A DNA stretch of 64,000 nt from Enterobacter sp. RHBSTW-00175 (GCF_013927005.1 NZ_CP055930.1:124001-188000), one strand, 5' to 3'; positions 34,762 through 46,231 are shown, counted from the stretch's first letter. Program-made: numbers and translations. Notes: a model not told the origin generated them from the sequence alone.

Positions 34762-36153
34762 TTAACCGTGTGGCAGCCTAAAATTTAGCCGATCTGTATT
34801 CACGATTTGCTGATCAACCCGGTCAATATCTACCGAGCTTTGCCCCTTCTCATTTACTGCCTTGATGTTTGCCAGAGACAGCAGCGTCTCTTCTTTGGCC
34901 ATAAACTTCCCGCGTACATCCTTGCGGAGATCAAAGTTCATCTTCAGTGCCGGGCCGATAGTTGACTCTTGCATGACATTGATATTGCGCAAAAAAAGGT
35001 GTTGCGGTTTATTGTGAAGTTCGAGGGTGGCGCGCGTCATGTTGACGTTAGTGATGGCGACAAAAGAGGTGGCATTGCCGGATGAAATCTGGATGCCGCG
35101 CAACTTATAATCAAGCTGCCTATTATCCAGGCTAATATCATTGATTTTAAAGTTCTGCGGGATCGAAAGATAATCTCCCTTAATTACCCCATAGCCAATT
35201 AACATACCAGCGCTATCGACCATATCAATATTATCAATAACAAAATTATCGCAGCCGTAAATAGCTACCGTGGCATTATCAATTCCCGCTTTTTTACTGA
35301 AATCAGGGGTGATATTTTTGGCTTTGACATTACGAATAATAAAGTGTTTACCGTTTTCCACATGGACTAATTGCCTGCAATTGCTGCCGGTAATATTCGC
35401 CACCACGAAATTCTTCACCGCCTGCTTTTCAGGATAATCATTGTCATAGGTACTCCCGGCAAGGCCTATGCCGATGCCCCAGTTGATCTTGCCGTTGGTA
35501 CAGTTGATGTTATCGATAACATGGTCAGAGATCAGGATATCCTGGTCGTTAATGGCCACGTTCCATTCGATAGCATCCCCCTGCAAATGGCTAAAACGGC
35601 TGTTGGTAATGCGCGCGCCTGCCACCTGATTATGAAATCCCTGGCGCAGGATAGCGTAATTCGCCTGCGTCACAGTAATGTCATCAATAATAAGGTTACG
35701 CATAATTTGTGGCTTTTTACCCCCAATATAAATCTGGGTAACGGGGCCAAAACCACTCATCGCCAGCCCGCGGATAACACAATTCGATCCGCGAACGTCC
35801 AGAGTAATATTCTCGCTGCGCCCCCCCGCTTCGCCGATCACCTGGCAGCCATCCTGCAACACAAAGCGGCCACGGCCATTGCCCGTCAGCGCCCCGCGGA
35901 TCAGCAGTGTTTTACCCGCAGGGATAAAAATGCCGGTATTGATGTTGTCACAGGTTAATCCGGCGGGAACCACTACGGTATCGCCTTCGGCAAATGCCTG
36001 CTTAAACGCGGCGATCCAGTCCTGACTGTTGTACTGGTTGATGTTCACCGTACGGCTGCCGGCAGCCCTTGCCACCGGAGAAGAGAACAACGGGACAGCG
36101 GCCAGCACAGAGCAAGTCGAAATAAATGAGCGTCGGGTAATTTTTTTCAGCAT
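34762..36153 (-). CDS. wcaM: Colanic acid biosynthesis protein WcaM
   Basis: A 463-residue protein, one shorter than in E. coli, with no assigned enzyme activity. The N-terminus has a twin-arginine motif (TRRSFI at 6-11), a hydrophobic stretch and an Ala-rich cleavage region (VARAAG), pointing to folded export by Tat. The body has repeated beta-strand turns with many Asn/Asp and Gly (for example [23 protein letters not shown]), as in right-handed beta-helix proteins that bind polysaccharide. It is the last gene of the colanic acid operon. Confidence 0.93.
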   Translation of the reverse strand: MLKKITRRSFISTCSVLAAVPLFSSPVARAAGSRTVNINQYNSQDWIAAFKQAFAEGDTVVVPAGLTCDNINTGIFIPAGKTLLIRGALTGNGRGRFVLQDGCQVIGEAGGRSENITLDVRGSNCVIRGLAMSGFGPVTQIYIGGKKPQIMRNLIIDDITVTQANYAILRQGFHNQVAGARITNSRFSHLQGDAIEWNVAINDQDILISDHVIDNINCTNGKINWGIGIGLAGSTYDNDYPEKQAVKNFVVANITGSNCRQLVHVENGKHFIIRNVKAKNITPDFSKKAGIDNATVAIYGCDNFVIDNIDMVDSAGMLIGYGVIKGDYLSIPQNFKINDISLDNRQLDYKLRGIQISSGNATSFVAITNVNMTRATLELHNKPQHLFLRNINVMQESTIGPALKMNFDLRKDVRGKFMAKEETLLSLANIKAVNEKGQSSVDIDRVDQQIVNTDRLNFRLPHG

Positions 36154-36165
36154 ACAGCCTCGGCG

Positions 36166-37386
36166 TTAAAGCGTGTGTAACAGGCAGGCCAGTTCGCGGT
36201 TTATCACGCGCTGGTTGAACTCAGCCTCTACTTTCTGCCGCGCGTTATGCAGCACGGGGATCAGTTCCTGCGGGGCGATATGGCTAAAGGCTGCCAGACG
36301 GTCGGCCAGTGCCGATGCATCGTTTTCAGGAACCAGCCAGCCTGAGTGGTCAGGTTCGATAAGCTCAGGGATACCGCTGTGTAACGTCGATACCACCGGG
36401 ATCCCAACGGCCATGGCTTCCATCAGCGCAACCGGGATCCCCTCCATATCGCCATCCGTGCCGGTTACGGAAGGCAGCAAGAAGACATCCGCCTCATCCA
36501 GCATCGCTTTGACTTCATGACTCGGTTTGAAACCGGGCATCTCGACATATCCATCAAGCTCATACTGTTCGATAAGCGTACGCAGGCGGCGTTCCCACGG
36601 GCCGATACCCAGAATGCGATAGTGAAACGCCACCCCTTGTTCTTTCAACTGCCGACAAGCCTCGATGGCCACATGCAGTCCTTTTTTCTCGGTCAGACGC
36701 GCAACAGAGATGATTTGCAGCGGTTTACCCGGTACCTTGACCGGGCGCTGGGTGAAGCGTTCCATATCCACGCCCATGCGCGAAACGGTGATCTTCTCTC
36801 CCGGGCATCCCATGTTTTTCAGGCGCCCGGCCCACAACTCGCTGATCGGCAGCATCATGTCGCCCCGGCGGAAAAGTTGCTGGTACTCCGGGGTGTAGTG
36901 GTTCAGCACCTCATGGCTTGAAATATCAATTCCGTGGAAAATGGTCGCGATTTTACCGTCAATAACGCCTAACTCGCGCAATTTCGCTGCGGTAACACCT
37001 GCCGGGCCAAAGTGGGCGATAAACACATCCGCCTGATACGGCCGGGGCGTTTGCCCGCAAATTGCCGAGAGGATCAGATTGCGCGACTCAGCACCGTAGC
37101 GTGAAATGTTCAGCGCCCGCCACGTGGCGGGGCGATGAATACCGCGCAACGTCTGACAGGCACGATAGCGCAGTTTGCTCAACCGCCCACGCGGCTCATC
37201 CTGTAACCAGCGGGTTTTGGCTTCCAGCCCGTACTGCGTCCACGCCGCATGGGTATTTTGCGTATCGCCCTTTTGCAGGGCGATAATCTCAACGTCATAC
37301 CCCATATCGATAAACGCGGTTATCTGGTTCAGGACAAAGGTTTCTGACGACAACGGAAATTTCAGTAAGAAGAAACCAACCTTCAT
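36166..37386 (-). CDS. wcaL: Colanic acid glycosyltransferase WcaL
   Basis: A 406-residue GT-B enzyme of family GT4, starting MKVGFFLLKFPLSSETFVLN. The C-terminal half shows VARLTEKKGL at about 230-239 and EGIPVALMEAMAVGIPVVST near 318-337, the nucleotide-sugar site. It adds one sugar of the colanic acid repeat, proposed to be a galactose in E. coli. Its start overlaps the wcaK stop by four bases. Confidence 0.95.
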   Translation of the reverse strand: MKVGFFLLKFPLSSETFVLNQITAFIDMGYDVEIIALQKGDTQNTHAAWTQYGLEAKTRWLQDEPRGRLSKLRYRACQTLRGIHRPATWRALNISRYGAESRNLILSAICGQTPRPYQADVFIAHFGPAGVTAAKLRELGVIDGKIATIFHGIDISSHEVLNHYTPEYQQLFRRGDMMLPISELWAGRLKNMGCPGEKITVSRMGVDMERFTQRPVKVPGKPLQIISVARLTEKKGLHVAIEACRQLKEQGVAFHYRILGIGPWERRLRTLIEQYELDGYVEMPGFKPSHEVKAMLDEADVFLLPSVTGTDGDMEGIPVALMEAMAVGIPVVSTLHSGIPELIEPDHSGWLVPENDASALADRLAAFSHIAPQELIPVLHNARQKVEAEFNQRVINRELACLLHTL

Positions 37387-38663
37387 TTCCCCTCCCCGAC
37401 GCGGTCGAGAACGGATTTCACCATCCCGATACCTTTTTCGCGCTCCAGCTTCACCGCCACCGCCAGGCGTTCATTGATGGCCGGAAGTTGCCCCAGCGTA
37501 TCCGCCACCATCGCTGCGAGAGAGCCATCCAGCAGATGACGGATATCCACCGCCATCTCGGGCATTCCCAGCTGCTGCATAATGCCGGCCGATTTGTGTT
37601 CATAGTTGATGGCAATCGCCGGAGTGCCAAAGTTCATGGAGATAATCGCCGAATGCAGGCGCGTCCCCACGGTCAGGTCGCAGGCAGAAAGCAACTTGCC
37701 CATCTCAAGATCGTTCAGTTCGTCCATCACCACGTGATAACGGGACGGATCGTTAACCAGGTTGCGCAGATTGAGCGCCACCATACGGTCATCTTTGTTA
37801 TAGCTGTCGATACCGGTACAAGTAGAGAGCGCCAGCACCTGATAACCGTCGTCCAGCAGGCGGTTGACCACCCCGGCGAAGGCTTTCTCGTAGGCCGCCT
37901 GCGTCGTCCCCAGACGTTTATCAAAAGGAGCAAGCTCGCGCAGGGTAATCGCCACGGTTTTCTGTTTTGCCGCCACATCCAGCCAGTGCTGTACCGCATA
38001 GCTTGCCTGGAAATGTTCGTTCTGATTTTCCACCAGCCAGGCGGTATCCACCCCGTGCTCAACTTTAGAGGTGTCGATTTCGCTACGTTTCATCAGGTCA
38101 AGACTGACCGATTCGCGCAGGATCAATGCATCGCAATGACCAAACACATAGTTAGCCAGCTGGTTAAACTGCGGATCCTGGAAAGGCCCCACGCTGTGTC
38201 CAATCATAAACAGCGGTTTTTTGGCCATAAAGGTACAGAGCGCGTGCTCAAACTGCGGCACGCCGTAGAGATCGACAAAGAACGATCCCCCCACCTGAAT
38301 GATGGCGTCATAGCCCGACAGCAGACGGACAAAGTCGGTAAACCCCTGGGCGATGGCAATGTTGCGCAGTTTTCCGGTATCGGTCACGCGCGACAGCAAG
38401 ACCTGGTGCTGATAGCGACGGCGCAACACTTTCTTTACGCGCCCCATCACGCCGGCTGCGTTGTTGTGCTGTTTCATCTGACTGTACAGCGGGTCGCCCA
38501 TTACTGGCCGGTTCAGTAACCAGGAGGAGCTCACCGGGTAGCGGCTCATCACGTCCACTTCTGTCTCAGGCTCAAGAGTGTTAATTGCATCCAATAAACC
38601 GCGCAGAATGGCGCTGTCGCCACGGTTGCCGCAGGTATGGTTGCCAAGGATAAGTAATTTCAT
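37383..38663 (-). CDS. wcaK: Colanic acid pyruvyl transferase WcaK
   Basis: A 426-residue member of the polysaccharide pyruvyl transferase family. GNHTCGNRGDSAILRGLL at 7-24 is the family N-terminal signature, and VGTRLHSAIISMNF near 336-349 is the conserved C-terminal block. It is expected to add the pyruvate ketal to terminal galactose of colanic acid, using phosphoenolpyruvate. Its stop overlaps wcaL and it lies 14 bp after wzxC. Confidence 0.95.
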   Translation of the reverse strand: MKLLILGNHTCGNRGDSAILRGLLDAINTLEPETEVDVMSRYPVSSSWLLNRPVMGDPLYSQMKQHNNAAGVMGRVKKVLRRRYQHQVLLSRVTDTGKLRNIAIAQGFTDFVRLLSGYDAIIQVGGSFFVDLYGVPQFEHALCTFMAKKPLFMIGHSVGPFQDPQFNQLANYVFGHCDALILRESVSLDLMKRSEIDTSKVEHGVDTAWLVENQNEHFQASYAVQHWLDVAAKQKTVAITLRELAPFDKRLGTTQAAYEKAFAGVVNRLLDDGYQVLALSTCTGIDSYNKDDRMVALNLRNLVNDPSRYHVVMDELNDLEMGKLLSACDLTVGTRLHSAIISMNFGTPAIAINYEHKSAGIMQQLGMPEMAVDIRHLLDGSLAAMVADTLGQLPAINERLAVAVKLEREKGIGMVKSVLDRVGEGK

Positions 38664-38677
38664 AATGGCCTCTAAAA

Positions 38678-40156
38678 TTAGCCTGCGCGTAGCAGCATTT
38701 TCATTTTTTCGTTACGGCAAAACTGGCGCTTCATCTCCACCACCAGCGCATTACGCGACAGCACAATCATCACGCCGAATGCCAGCGCACCCGCCGCAAT
38801 TTGCACTGCCAGCAGCACCGCTAAAGACAGATGGCCGTTCAGCACCACGCCCAGGCCATAACTCACCGCCAACGTCGGTAAAGACAGATACAGCGGCAGC
38901 CACAGGCTCAGGATGTACTGTCGGTAGCTGGAGCCCAGCACCGGTTTAATCATCACGAAGTAGCTCAAAACGGTATTGATGATTTGCACCAGCAGGAAAC
39001 CCAGGGTGACCCCAATCGCGCCAGCCAGTTGCCCGCCGACAATAATCGCCGGAACAAACAGGAACGTTTTGAAGACATTGAATTTAAAACTGATATCGAC
39101 ACGCGCTTTCGCCATTAACAGCGAGCCGATCGGATTGCCAACAGAGCGCAGCAACCCCACCACGCACAGCAGTTGCAGAACCGGAATGATGCTTACCCAC
39201 TTCTCACCGAAGACCAGCGGTACCACATTACTGGAAACCACCATCAGCCCCAGCAGCACGGGGAAGTTAATAATCCCCACCACCGAAAGCAGCTTGTAGA
39301 AGTTGACGCGCAGCTTCTCCGTGTCGTCCTGAATTTTGGCGAACGCCGGAAACAGCACGCGGGTGATGATGGGGTTCAGCTTCATCGGCGGAACAACTGC
39401 AACGTTATAGGCCAGGTTATAACCGCCCGCGACGCTGGCCCCCAGAATGCGCGCCAGCACTAGCGTGGACAGGTTGGTGTTAACATAGTTGATAATGCTG
39501 TCGGCCGTCAGCCACGCGCCAAAGCGCAGGTTCGACGACACAGATGCCAGGGAGAAATGCAGCCCCGGGCGGTAAATCCTGCGGCCAAAGTAGCCAAACA
39601 GCAGCGTCCGGACGGCAGAGTTCACCAGGTAACCCAGGATCGCGGTTAACGCCAGCGGCCAGAAATGCGCGCTCACCACGGTAAAGGTAAAGCCCGCCAG
39701 CACCGCGCTGGTTTCAATCATGCCAATCTTGTTGAACTCCAGCTCTTTTTGCATCAGCGCGCGATACTGCTGACCGTGCGGGATCACCACGAAAGCAAAA
39801 GAGAGGGTGCGCATCAGCGGGGCCAGGTCCGGGTTATGCAGCACGCTGGCAATCACATCACTCAGCAGGAACACCAGCACAAAGACGAAGATCCCCAGTC
39901 CAACGTTCAGCCAGTAGAGCGTGGTCAGCTCAAGCTGGCTAATCTCTTTACGCTGGATAATCGAGTTGGCGATACCAAAATCAGACAGCGTGTCAGCAAG
40001 CGCAATAATGACCAGCGACACGGTCAGCAGACCAAACTGGTGATTATCGATAATGCGCGCCAGCACCGTCATCTGCACCAGCCCCAGGCCAATGATGACA
40101 ATGGTCGCCATTGCCGACCATTTTGCGCCGCTGATGGTTTTTTCACGTAAACTCAT
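38678..40156 (-). CDS. wzxC: Colanic acid flippase WzxC
   Basis: A 492-residue integral membrane protein of the MOP superfamily with about twelve to fourteen membrane helices. It starts MSLREKTISGAKWSAMATIV and ends KMKMLLRAG, as in E. coli WzxC. It flips the undecaprenyl-linked colanic acid unit across the inner membrane. It is one of two Wzx proteins in the window; the other (24472-25728) serves the O-antigen. Confidence 0.96.
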   Translation of the reverse strand: MSLREKTISGAKWSAMATIVIIGLGLVQMTVLARIIDNHQFGLLTVSLVIIALADTLSDFGIANSIIQRKEISQLELTTLYWLNVGLGIFVFVLVFLLSDVIASVLHNPDLAPLMRTLSFAFVVIPHGQQYRALMQKELEFNKIGMIETSAVLAGFTFTVVSAHFWPLALTAILGYLVNSAVRTLLFGYFGRRIYRPGLHFSLASVSSNLRFGAWLTADSIINYVNTNLSTLVLARILGASVAGGYNLAYNVAVVPPMKLNPIITRVLFPAFAKIQDDTEKLRVNFYKLLSVVGIINFPVLLGLMVVSSNVVPLVFGEKWVSIIPVLQLLCVVGLLRSVGNPIGSLLMAKARVDISFKFNVFKTFLFVPAIIVGGQLAGAIGVTLGFLLVQIINTVLSYFVMIKPVLGSSYRQYILSLWLPLYLSLPTLAVSYGLGVVLNGHLSLAVLLAVQIAAGALAFGVMIVLSRNALVVEMKRQFCRNEKMKMLLRAG

Positions 40157-40165
40157 GACCGTTCC

Positions 40166-41560
40166 TTAATACGCCGCTTTGTTCACAAAGCCTTTAAAGA
40201 TGGTCAGAAAGACGATTTTGATATCGAACCAGAGACTCCACTCACGGATGTACTCCAGGTCAAACTCAATACGTTTTTCCATTTTTTCCAGGGTGTCAGT
40301 CTCACCGCGCCAGCCGTTAATCTGCGCCCAGCCGGTGATCCCCGGCTTCACTTTATGGCGCAGCATGTAACCCTCAATCAGTGAGCGATACTGTTCGTTG
40401 TGCGCTACCGCATGTGGGCGTGGGCCGACGATGGACATACCACCGGTAAAGACGTTGATAAACTGCGGCAGCTCATCCAGCGAGGTACGGCGCAGGAAAT
40501 TACCCACCCGGGTCACGCGCGGATCGTTTTGTGTCGCCTGAGTTACCACTTTGTCGTTTTCCATCACCTTCATGGAGCGGAACTTCCACACCATGATGGG
40601 CTTGCCGTCCATGCCGTAGCGAGTCTGGCGGAAGATAATCGGGCCAGGAGAGCTGAGCTTCACCGCCAGTGCAATGCAGCACAGCACCGGGGAGATCAGC
40701 AGTAAAATCAGCGAGGAGAGCAGGATATCTTCCACGCGCTTGAGCACGCGGTTAATGCCTGAAAGCGGCGTATCGTACAGCGGCACAACGGGCACGCCAT
40801 TCACTTCATCGATACGCGAATGCAGGATATTAAAGGTAAAGACGTCAGGAATGAGGATCACCGAACAGGTGGTATCCGCCAGCTCACGCACCAGATGCTT
40901 AATGTACGACTCATCGCTCATCTGCATGGCGATGTAAACGTTGTGTATTTTGCCCGCCTTCGCATCGTCAATCAGCTGCTCGAAGTTGCCCGCCCAGTCG
41001 GCAGGCACGCCGCCCGGTTTGGCATCGTGGTAGATCCCCACCCCTTCCAGCCCCAGCCACGGCTCTTTACGAAAACTGTCCAGCAGCACCTGTCCTACCG
41101 GCAAATCGCCCGCAACCGCCACATAGCGCGTGTTGTAACCCCGGTTACGTAGCCAGCCCGCAAAGTAGCGAATCTGGGAACGGCAGACCACCATGCCCAG
41201 GCTGGTTAACACGTACCAGCAAAGATACGTCACCAGACGGGTGTCAAAATCATGGCTAAATGCCACCAGACCTGCGCTGAAAATCAGGCTTAACGTCCAG
41301 TTCTGAATCAACAGCAGCAGCTCGGTGGTGATTTTTACGCCACGCCATGAGCGGTAGAAATCGGTTACCCCGCCGATCATCTGAAACACCACCAGTGCAA
41401 TCAACGCCATCAGCAAATGCATGTAGAAGAATGTCTGTCCGCTTATCCGGCACACCACCCACAACCCACCGACCATGATGGTGATGTCAGAAAATCGCTG
41501 CACCATAGAGATTAACGATGCATTCGTTCTGGCTCGCTCGCGCTTTCTTAGATTCGTCAT
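40166..41560 (-). CDS. wcaJ: Undecaprenyl-phosphate glucose phosphotransferase WcaJ
   Basis: From the ATG at 41560 the protein has 464 residues, exactly the E. coli length. A longer frame extends to 41731, but it would cross the cpsG end and a hairpin, so it is rejected. It has N-terminal membrane segments, a CoA-binding-like domain, then the catalytic sugar transferase domain with [16 protein letters not shown] and GPRPHAV. It starts the colanic acid repeat by loading glucose 1-phosphate onto undecaprenyl phosphate. WcaJ and WbaP compete for the same lipid carrier. Confidence 0.96.
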   Translation of the reverse strand: MTNLRKRERARTNASLISMVQRFSDITIMVGGLWVVCRISGQTFFYMHLLMALIALVVFQMIGGVTDFYRSWRGVKITTELLLLIQNWTLSLIFSAGLVAFSHDFDTRLVTYLCWYVLTSLGMVVCRSQIRYFAGWLRNRGYNTRYVAVAGDLPVGQVLLDSFRKEPWLGLEGVGIYHDAKPGGVPADWAGNFEQLIDDAKAGKIHNVYIAMQMSDESYIKHLVRELADTTCSVILIPDVFTFNILHSRIDEVNGVPVVPLYDTPLSGINRVLKRVEDILLSSLILLLISPVLCCIALAVKLSSPGPIIFRQTRYGMDGKPIMVWKFRSMKVMENDKVVTQATQNDPRVTRVGNFLRRTSLDELPQFINVFTGGMSIVGPRPHAVAHNEQYRSLIEGYMLRHKVKPGITGWAQINGWRGETDTLEKMEKRIEFDLEYIREWSLWFDIKIVFLTIFKGFVNKAAY

Positions 41561-41580
41561 CGTTGTTCCTGTTATCGGAT

Positions 41581-41601
41581 CCCCCTCCCGTTGGGAGGGG
41601 G
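41581..41601. repeat. Intercistronic hairpin, cpsG-wcaJ
   Basis: CCCCCTCCC (41581-41589) pairs with GGGAGGGGG (41593-41601), a 9-bp all-GC-rich stem with a 3-base loop. It sits between the cpsG stop and the wcaJ start. No U-run follows on the minus strand, so it is more likely an mRNA-stability or processing element than a terminator. Confidence 0.75.
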
Positions 41602-41607
41602 CAAGTT

Positions 41608-42978
41608 TTACTGATTCAACAACGCCAGAATGTCCTGCGTTCGCGCTTCCATCAGTGGGACATCCGCCCGCGATTCCACATTCAGGCGAACCACCGGCTC
41701 GGTGTTTGAAGAGCGCAGATTGAACCGCCACTGCGGGAACGACATGCTGATGCCATCGGTTCGATCAATTTCCAGCGCGTGAAGGGCGAAGTGTTGCTCT
41801 ACGCGGGCGATCGCCTCGGCCGGCAGCGCCAGCTTGCTGTTGATCTCCCCGCTTGCCGGGAATGCCGCCATACGGTCGCGTACCAGTTCGCCCAGAGTCT
41901 GTCCTTTAAGACACAGCAGCTCCGTCACCAGCAGCCACGGGATCATCCCGCTGTCGCAGTAAGCAAAATCGCGGAAGTAGTGGTGGGCGCTCATCTCGCC
42001 ACCGTAGATGGCATCTTCTTCACGCATCCGCTCTTTGATGAACGCGTGGCCGGTTTTGGACATCACCGGCTTGCCGCCCGCAGCCGCCACCACATCGACG
42101 GTATTCCACGACAGGCGTGGATCGTGAATGATCTTCGCTCCCGGGTTTTTCTCGAGGAACGCTTCCGCCAGCAGGCCAACAATGTAATAGCCTTCGATAA
42201 ACTGGCCTTTTTCGTCAAACAGGAAGCAGCGGTCAAAGTCGCCGTCAAAGGCGATACCCATATCCGCGCCGTGTTCGATCACCGCGTTGCGGGTGTCATC
42301 GCGGCACTCGGGCAGCAGCGGGTTAGGAATACCGTTCGGGAAGTTACCGTCCGGGGTGTTATGCACTTTAATGAAGGTGACCGGGACGTTCAGCGCCTTA
42401 AAGCGCGCTTCCAGGGCATCGACAACCGGGCCAGCGGCACCGTTCCCGGAGTTAATCACCAGCTTCAGCGGCTTGAGGTTTGCCACGTTGATGTAGCCAA
42501 GCAGATGGTCGATGTACTCTTTTTGCAGGTTGATCTGTTTGTAGCTGCCGCGTTTTGTCTCGTTCACCGGCGGGAAGTCGTTCGCTTCGGCAAGACGCTG
42601 CACGTCACGCAGGCCGGTATCGCCGCTGATAGGACGCGCGCCCTTGCGCACCAGCTTCATGCCGTTGTAGTCCATCGGGTTATGGCTGGCGGTCACTTCG
42701 ATACCGCCGTCCACGCCCAGATGGAAGGTAGCGAAATAGATCTCTTCCGTACCGGAAAGACCAATATCCAGCACATCGACGCCTGCATCCTGCAACCCTT
42801 TTGCCAGTGCACTTTTCAGTGACGCACTGGTCAGACGCACATCGCCGCCCAGAACAATGGTTTTCGGTTTTAAATATTCGCCATACGCGCGACCAATACG
42901 CCATGCGATGTCTTCATTCAGCTCTTCGCCCAGCTTGCCGCGAATATCGTAGGCTTTAAAACAGGTTAATTTTTCCAT
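41608..42978 (-). CDS. cpsG: Phosphomannomutase CpsG (ManB)
   Basis: From the ATG at 42978 the product has 456 residues, the E. coli length, starting [20 protein letters not shown]. The phosphoserine Ser98 is in VTASHNP and the metal loop DGDFDRC lies near residue 244. It interconverts mannose 6- and 1-phosphate for GDP-mannose and GDP-fucose. The longer frame to 43077 crosses a REP-like element and is rejected. Confidence 0.96.
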   Translation of the reverse strand: MEKLTCFKAYDIRGKLGEELNEDIAWRIGRAYGEYLKPKTIVLGGDVRLTSASLKSALAKGLQDAGVDVLDIGLSGTEEIYFATFHLGVDGGIEVTASHNPMDYNGMKLVRKGARPISGDTGLRDVQRLAEANDFPPVNETKRGSYKQINLQKEYIDHLLGYINVANLKPLKLVINSGNGAAGPVVDALEARFKALNVPVTFIKVHNTPDGNFPNGIPNPLLPECRDDTRNAVIEHGADMGIAFDGDFDRCFLFDEKGQFIEGYYIVGLLAEAFLEKNPGAKIIHDPRLSWNTVDVVAAAGGKPVMSKTGHAFIKERMREEDAIYGGEMSAHHYFRDFAYCDSGMIPWLLVTELLCLKGQTLGELVRDRMAAFPASGEINSKLALPAEAIARVEQHFALHALEIDRTDGISMSFPQWRFNLRSSNTEPVVRLNVESRADVPLMEARTQDILALLNQ

Positions 42979-43044
42979 GATGACCCCTTTTTTCAGGCAA
43001 CAGTTGGCCCTGACCATGTAATGGCCAATTTCATTTTTGTCATT

Positions 43045-43076
43045 CGTAGGCCCGGCAGGCACAGCGCCACCGGGCA
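43045..43076 (-). repeat. REP-like element between cpsB and cpsG
   Basis: On the minus strand the sequence reads TGCCCGGTGGCGCTGTGCC followed by TGCCGGGCCTACG, the usual form of enterobacterial REP palindromes. GCCCGG and CCGGGC arms pair around a mismatched centre. It lies between cpsB and cpsG inside the operon. REP elements are known to stabilise upstream mRNA. Confidence 0.85.
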
Positions 43077-43089
43077 TGATGCGAAGGCG

Positions 43090-44526
43090 TTACACTCGCC
43101 CGTAGCGATCCTGGAAGCGCACAATGTCGTCCTCTTCCAGATACGAGCCTGAGCGAACTTCAATCAGGTCGAGCGGAATTTTCCCTGGGTTTTCCAGGCA
43201 ATGCGTCGCCCCAAGCGGGATATACACGGACTCGTTTTCACCAATCAGTTTGATTTCACCGTCGATGGTCACTTTGGCGGTTCCGGCCACCACCACCCAG
43301 TGTTCGGCGCGGTGATGATGCATCTGCACAGACAGCCCTTCCCCTGGCTTCACGGTGATGCGTTTTACCTGATAGCGATCGCCGGAATCGATGGAGTCAT
43401 ATTTGCCCCACGGGCGATACACTTCGCGATGAATGTGGTGTTCATGTCGGCCATCTGCCTTGATCTTCTCGACCACTTTCTTGACATCCTGAACCGCGTT
43501 ACGGTCAGCAATCAGCACGGCATCTTTGGTCTGAACGACAACCAGATCCTTCACGCCCACCGTGGTAACCAGCCCGGATTCAGCGTACACATAGCTGTTT
43601 TCCGTTTTATGGCTGATTACATCACCATGGTGGACATTTCCCTCCGGGGTATGTGCGCTGATCTCCCACAAGGATGACCATGAGCCAACGTCGCTCCAGC
43701 CGGCATCCATCGGCACCACTACCGCATCCGCGGTGCGCTCCATCACGGCATAGTCAATGGACTCTTCCGGGCAGGCGAGGAAGGCTTCTTCATCCACACG
43801 GATAAAGTCGAGATCCGGGTCAACCGCATCCATCGCTTTTTCACAGGCAGTGAGGATATCCGGGCGGAATTTTTCCAGCTCTTCCAGATAGCGCCCGGCG
43901 CGGAACAGGAACATACCGCTGTTCCAGTAATACTCGCCGCTGCCGACATAGGCCTGCGCGGTTTCCAGATTCGGTTTTTCGACAAACTGCGCCACGTTAA
44001 ACGCCAGGCTCTCGCCTTCACCTGGCGTGACATCGCCCCGGCGGATGTAGCCATAACCGGTTTCTGGCAGATCCGGTACGATCCCGAAAGTCACCAGTTT
44101 GCCGCTCTCGGCGTAAGGAATGGCGGAACGCACCGCGTCACGGAAGATGTCTTCCTGCTGGATAACATGGTCAGCGGCCAGCACCAGCATCATCGGATCA
44201 CACTCCGGGCTGCTGCGTTTTGCCGCCAGCGCTGCCAGTGCTATGGCTGGCGCCGTGTTGCGCCCTGCCGGCTCCAGAATGATGTTTTCAGTCAGCTTGT
44301 TGAGCTGACGTAGCTGCTCGGCCACGATAAAGCGGTGTTGTTCATTACAAATCACCACCGGGCTTTCGCACTCCACGCCGTTCAGACGAGAAACTGTCGT
44401 TTGCAGCATGGTGAGATCCCCTTTCAGGCAGAGGAACTGTTTTGGATAGAGCACGCGGGACAGCGGCCACAACCGGCTACCAGAGCCACCAGCCATCACG
44501 ACCGGAAAAAGTTTGGTTTGACTCAT
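43090..44526 (-). CDS. cpsB: Mannose-1-phosphate guanylyltransferase CpsB (ManC)
   Basis: A 478-residue enzyme, the E. coli length. The nucleotide-binding loop GGSGSRLWP is at 13-21 and FVEKP near 173 is the sugar site. From about residue 350 a cupin domain follows, with [10 protein letters not shown] and MHHHRAEHW. It makes GDP-mannose, the precursor of GDP-fucose used in colanic acid. It is paired with cpsG, its substrate supplier. Confidence 0.97.
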   Translation of the reverse strand: MSQTKLFPVVMAGGSGSRLWPLSRVLYPKQFLCLKGDLTMLQTTVSRLNGVECESPVVICNEQHRFIVAEQLRQLNKLTENIILEPAGRNTAPAIALAALAAKRSSPECDPMMLVLAADHVIQQEDIFRDAVRSAIPYAESGKLVTFGIVPDLPETGYGYIRRGDVTPGEGESLAFNVAQFVEKPNLETAQAYVGSGEYYWNSGMFLFRAGRYLEELEKFRPDILTACEKAMDAVDPDLDFIRVDEEAFLACPEESIDYAVMERTADAVVVPMDAGWSDVGSWSSLWEISAHTPEGNVHHGDVISHKTENSYVYAESGLVTTVGVKDLVVVQTKDAVLIADRNAVQDVKKVVEKIKADGRHEHHIHREVYRPWGKYDSIDSGDRYQVKRITVKPGEGLSVQMHHHRAEHWVVVAGTAKVTIDGEIKLIGENESVYIPLGATHCLENPGKIPLDLIEVRSGSYLEEDDIVRFQDRYGRV

Positions 44527-44529
44527 TAT

Positions 44530-45753
44530 TTATCCCCGTATATCTGCAATAAATTGGCTAAGGACGTTCTCTTTTTCGAGCGTGCGCCCGGCATATTCAC
44601 GTGCCACGATGTTCTCTTTAGGCAGCGCGAGCGCCTGTTCGATCCCGGTAACCAGCGCCTCAACGGACTCCGGCTCAACGCAAACCGCAATTCCCGGGTA
44701 GCTGTCGCATAGCTGACCCAGCTCGGTATCGGCCTCGGCGGTGATCACCGCATTGCCGCCTACCGCCAGAATGTTGGTCAGTTTTGATGGCAGCACGGCA
44801 TCTGCTGCACCGCGTTTTTGTACCACCAGATGGCAGTCCCCCATCTTCAGCAGCGCCGGCAGCGCCTCGTACGGCTGAAGCGGGTAAAATTTCACGTTGG
44901 TCAGGCCACGTTCGCTGACCATTTTTTCCAGTCGCGCTTTACCGCCACCCTGCCCGACAATCACAAACGTCAGGGCATGACGGCTAAGCTGTCCGGCAGC
45001 CTCAACCACACTTTCCAGCCCCTGCTTTTCCCCGATGTTGCCCGAGTAAAGAATAATTTTTTGATCTTCAGGCAAACCGAGTTGTTCACGAAGCACCACT
45101 GCATCGTGTTCAGACACATTGCGAAAACGCGCCACTTCAGACCAGTTCGGGAAAAAGATCACTTTTTCCGCTGCGACGCCTTTCTCCTGCGCTTTATTCA
45201 TCATTGAGCGTGAGATGGTCGAGACGTAATCCACGTTGTGCAGGCCGCTACGCTCAAACGCACTGGCCAGTTTTGCCACCCTGCCACCCTTGCCTTTCCC
45301 GGCCATTCCCAGCCCCAGCATAGCGTCCACTTCGTAGTCCTGAATGTGCAGCAAGGTGCGTGCACCCGAAAGCTTGCCCAGCAGGCGCATTCCTGGCGTG
45401 CAAAACAGCGTGGGCACCACGCCGATAATGAGTTCTGGCTTCCAGCGACGTTGTGCCATCAGCGGGAAGAAACTGCTCAGGGCAAAACTGCCCAGATGAA
45501 TTAAACGTTTCAGCGTCGAAGGCTGTTTCGGCACGTACAACGGGCAGCGCCAGACCGTTGCCGCGCCCTGTTCGCGGCGATACCGCCAACCAGAGTAGCG
45601 CTCGCCCACCTGCCATTCCGGGTAGTAAGGCGGCGCGGTAATGACCCGCACGTCATGACCCTGGTCTGCCATCCACTCGACCATTTCACCGGTGTATTTA
45701 CCAATCCCCGTTAATTCCGGCGAATAGTTGATTCCGTATACGAGGATTTTCAT
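44530..45753 (-). CDS. wcaI: Colanic acid glycosyltransferase WcaI
   Basis: A 407-residue GT-B protein of family GT4, starting [20 protein letters not shown]. The N-terminal [10 protein letters not shown] loop and the C-terminal [11 protein letters not shown] and [16 protein letters not shown] blocks are visible. It is proposed to add a fucose to the lipid-linked glucose in E. coli. It overlaps gmm by four bases and lies three bases from cpsB. Confidence 0.95.
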   Translation of the reverse strand: MKILVYGINYSPELTGIGKYTGEMVEWMADQGHDVRVITAPPYYPEWQVGERYSGWRYRREQGAATVWRCPLYVPKQPSTLKRLIHLGSFALSSFFPLMAQRRWKPELIIGVVPTLFCTPGMRLLGKLSGARTLLHIQDYEVDAMLGLGMAGKGKGGRVAKLASAFERSGLHNVDYVSTISRSMMNKAQEKGVAAEKVIFFPNWSEVARFRNVSEHDAVVLREQLGLPEDQKIILYSGNIGEKQGLESVVEAAGQLSRHALTFVIVGQGGGKARLEKMVSERGLTNVKFYPLQPYEALPALLKMGDCHLVVQKRGAADAVLPSKLTNILAVGGNAVITAEADTELGQLCDSYPGIAVCVEPESVEALVTGIEQALALPKENIVAREYAGRTLEKENVLSQFIADIRG

Positions 45754-46229
45754 AAGCCCGGCACCTCAGCCTGACGCTCCGCCAGAAAATAGGCGCGGCT
45801 GTTGTCGTGTACGTTGTCACTTGCCAGCAACGCCTCTGGCTTGTGCCAGCGGTAGTCGTCATGCTGAGCATCAGGCAGACGAAGGTCTGCCTGATTCACC
45901 TTCAGGCGAAAACCGAGCACCACGTAGTGTGTGGTGAAATCAGCCCCGGAAAAGTTATCGTCGTAGAAGTGCTGCCAGACCCCGTAAAACTGGCCTGCAG
46001 ACTGCGGCAAGCGCAGCCCGAGTTCCGCCAGGGTAAGACGCTCAAAAGCACTGGTGAGCGTCTCATCCTTCTGCACACGTCCACCGGGTACGAACCAGTA
46101 CCCAAGTGCCGGGCGGTTGGTTCGTTTCCCCAGCAAGAACTCGCCGCGTTCGTTCTCCACAATCAAATCGATTGAGATAAGTGGAGTGGAACGGACTACC
46201 GTGGCAAAGTCTTCCTGATTTAAAAACAT
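45750..46229 (-). CDS. gmm: GDP-mannose mannosyl hydrolase
   Basis: From the ATG at 46229 the product has 159 residues, starting [21 protein letters not shown]. coli Gmm has 160. It is a Nudix-fold protein whose box ([20 protein letters not shown]) departs from the usual REUXEE pattern, as known for this family, which cleaves the glycosidic rather than the pyrophosphate bond. It hydrolyses GDP-mannose and GDP-glucose and may tune the GDP-sugar pool. Confidence 0.95.
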   Translation of the reverse strand: MFLNQEDFATVVRSTPLISIDLIVENERGEFLLGKRTNRPALGYWFVPGGRVQKDETLTSAFERLTLAELGLRLPQSAGQFYGVWQHFYDDNFSGADFTTHYVVLGFRLKVNQADLRLPDAQHDDYRWHKPEALLASDNVHDNSRAYFLAERQAEVPGL

Positions 46230-46231
46230 AT

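Noticed and set aside
41560..41731. Extended start for wcaJ.
   Set aside because: The extra 57 codons read through the cpsG end and a hairpin; the ATG at 41560 gives exactly the E. coli length.
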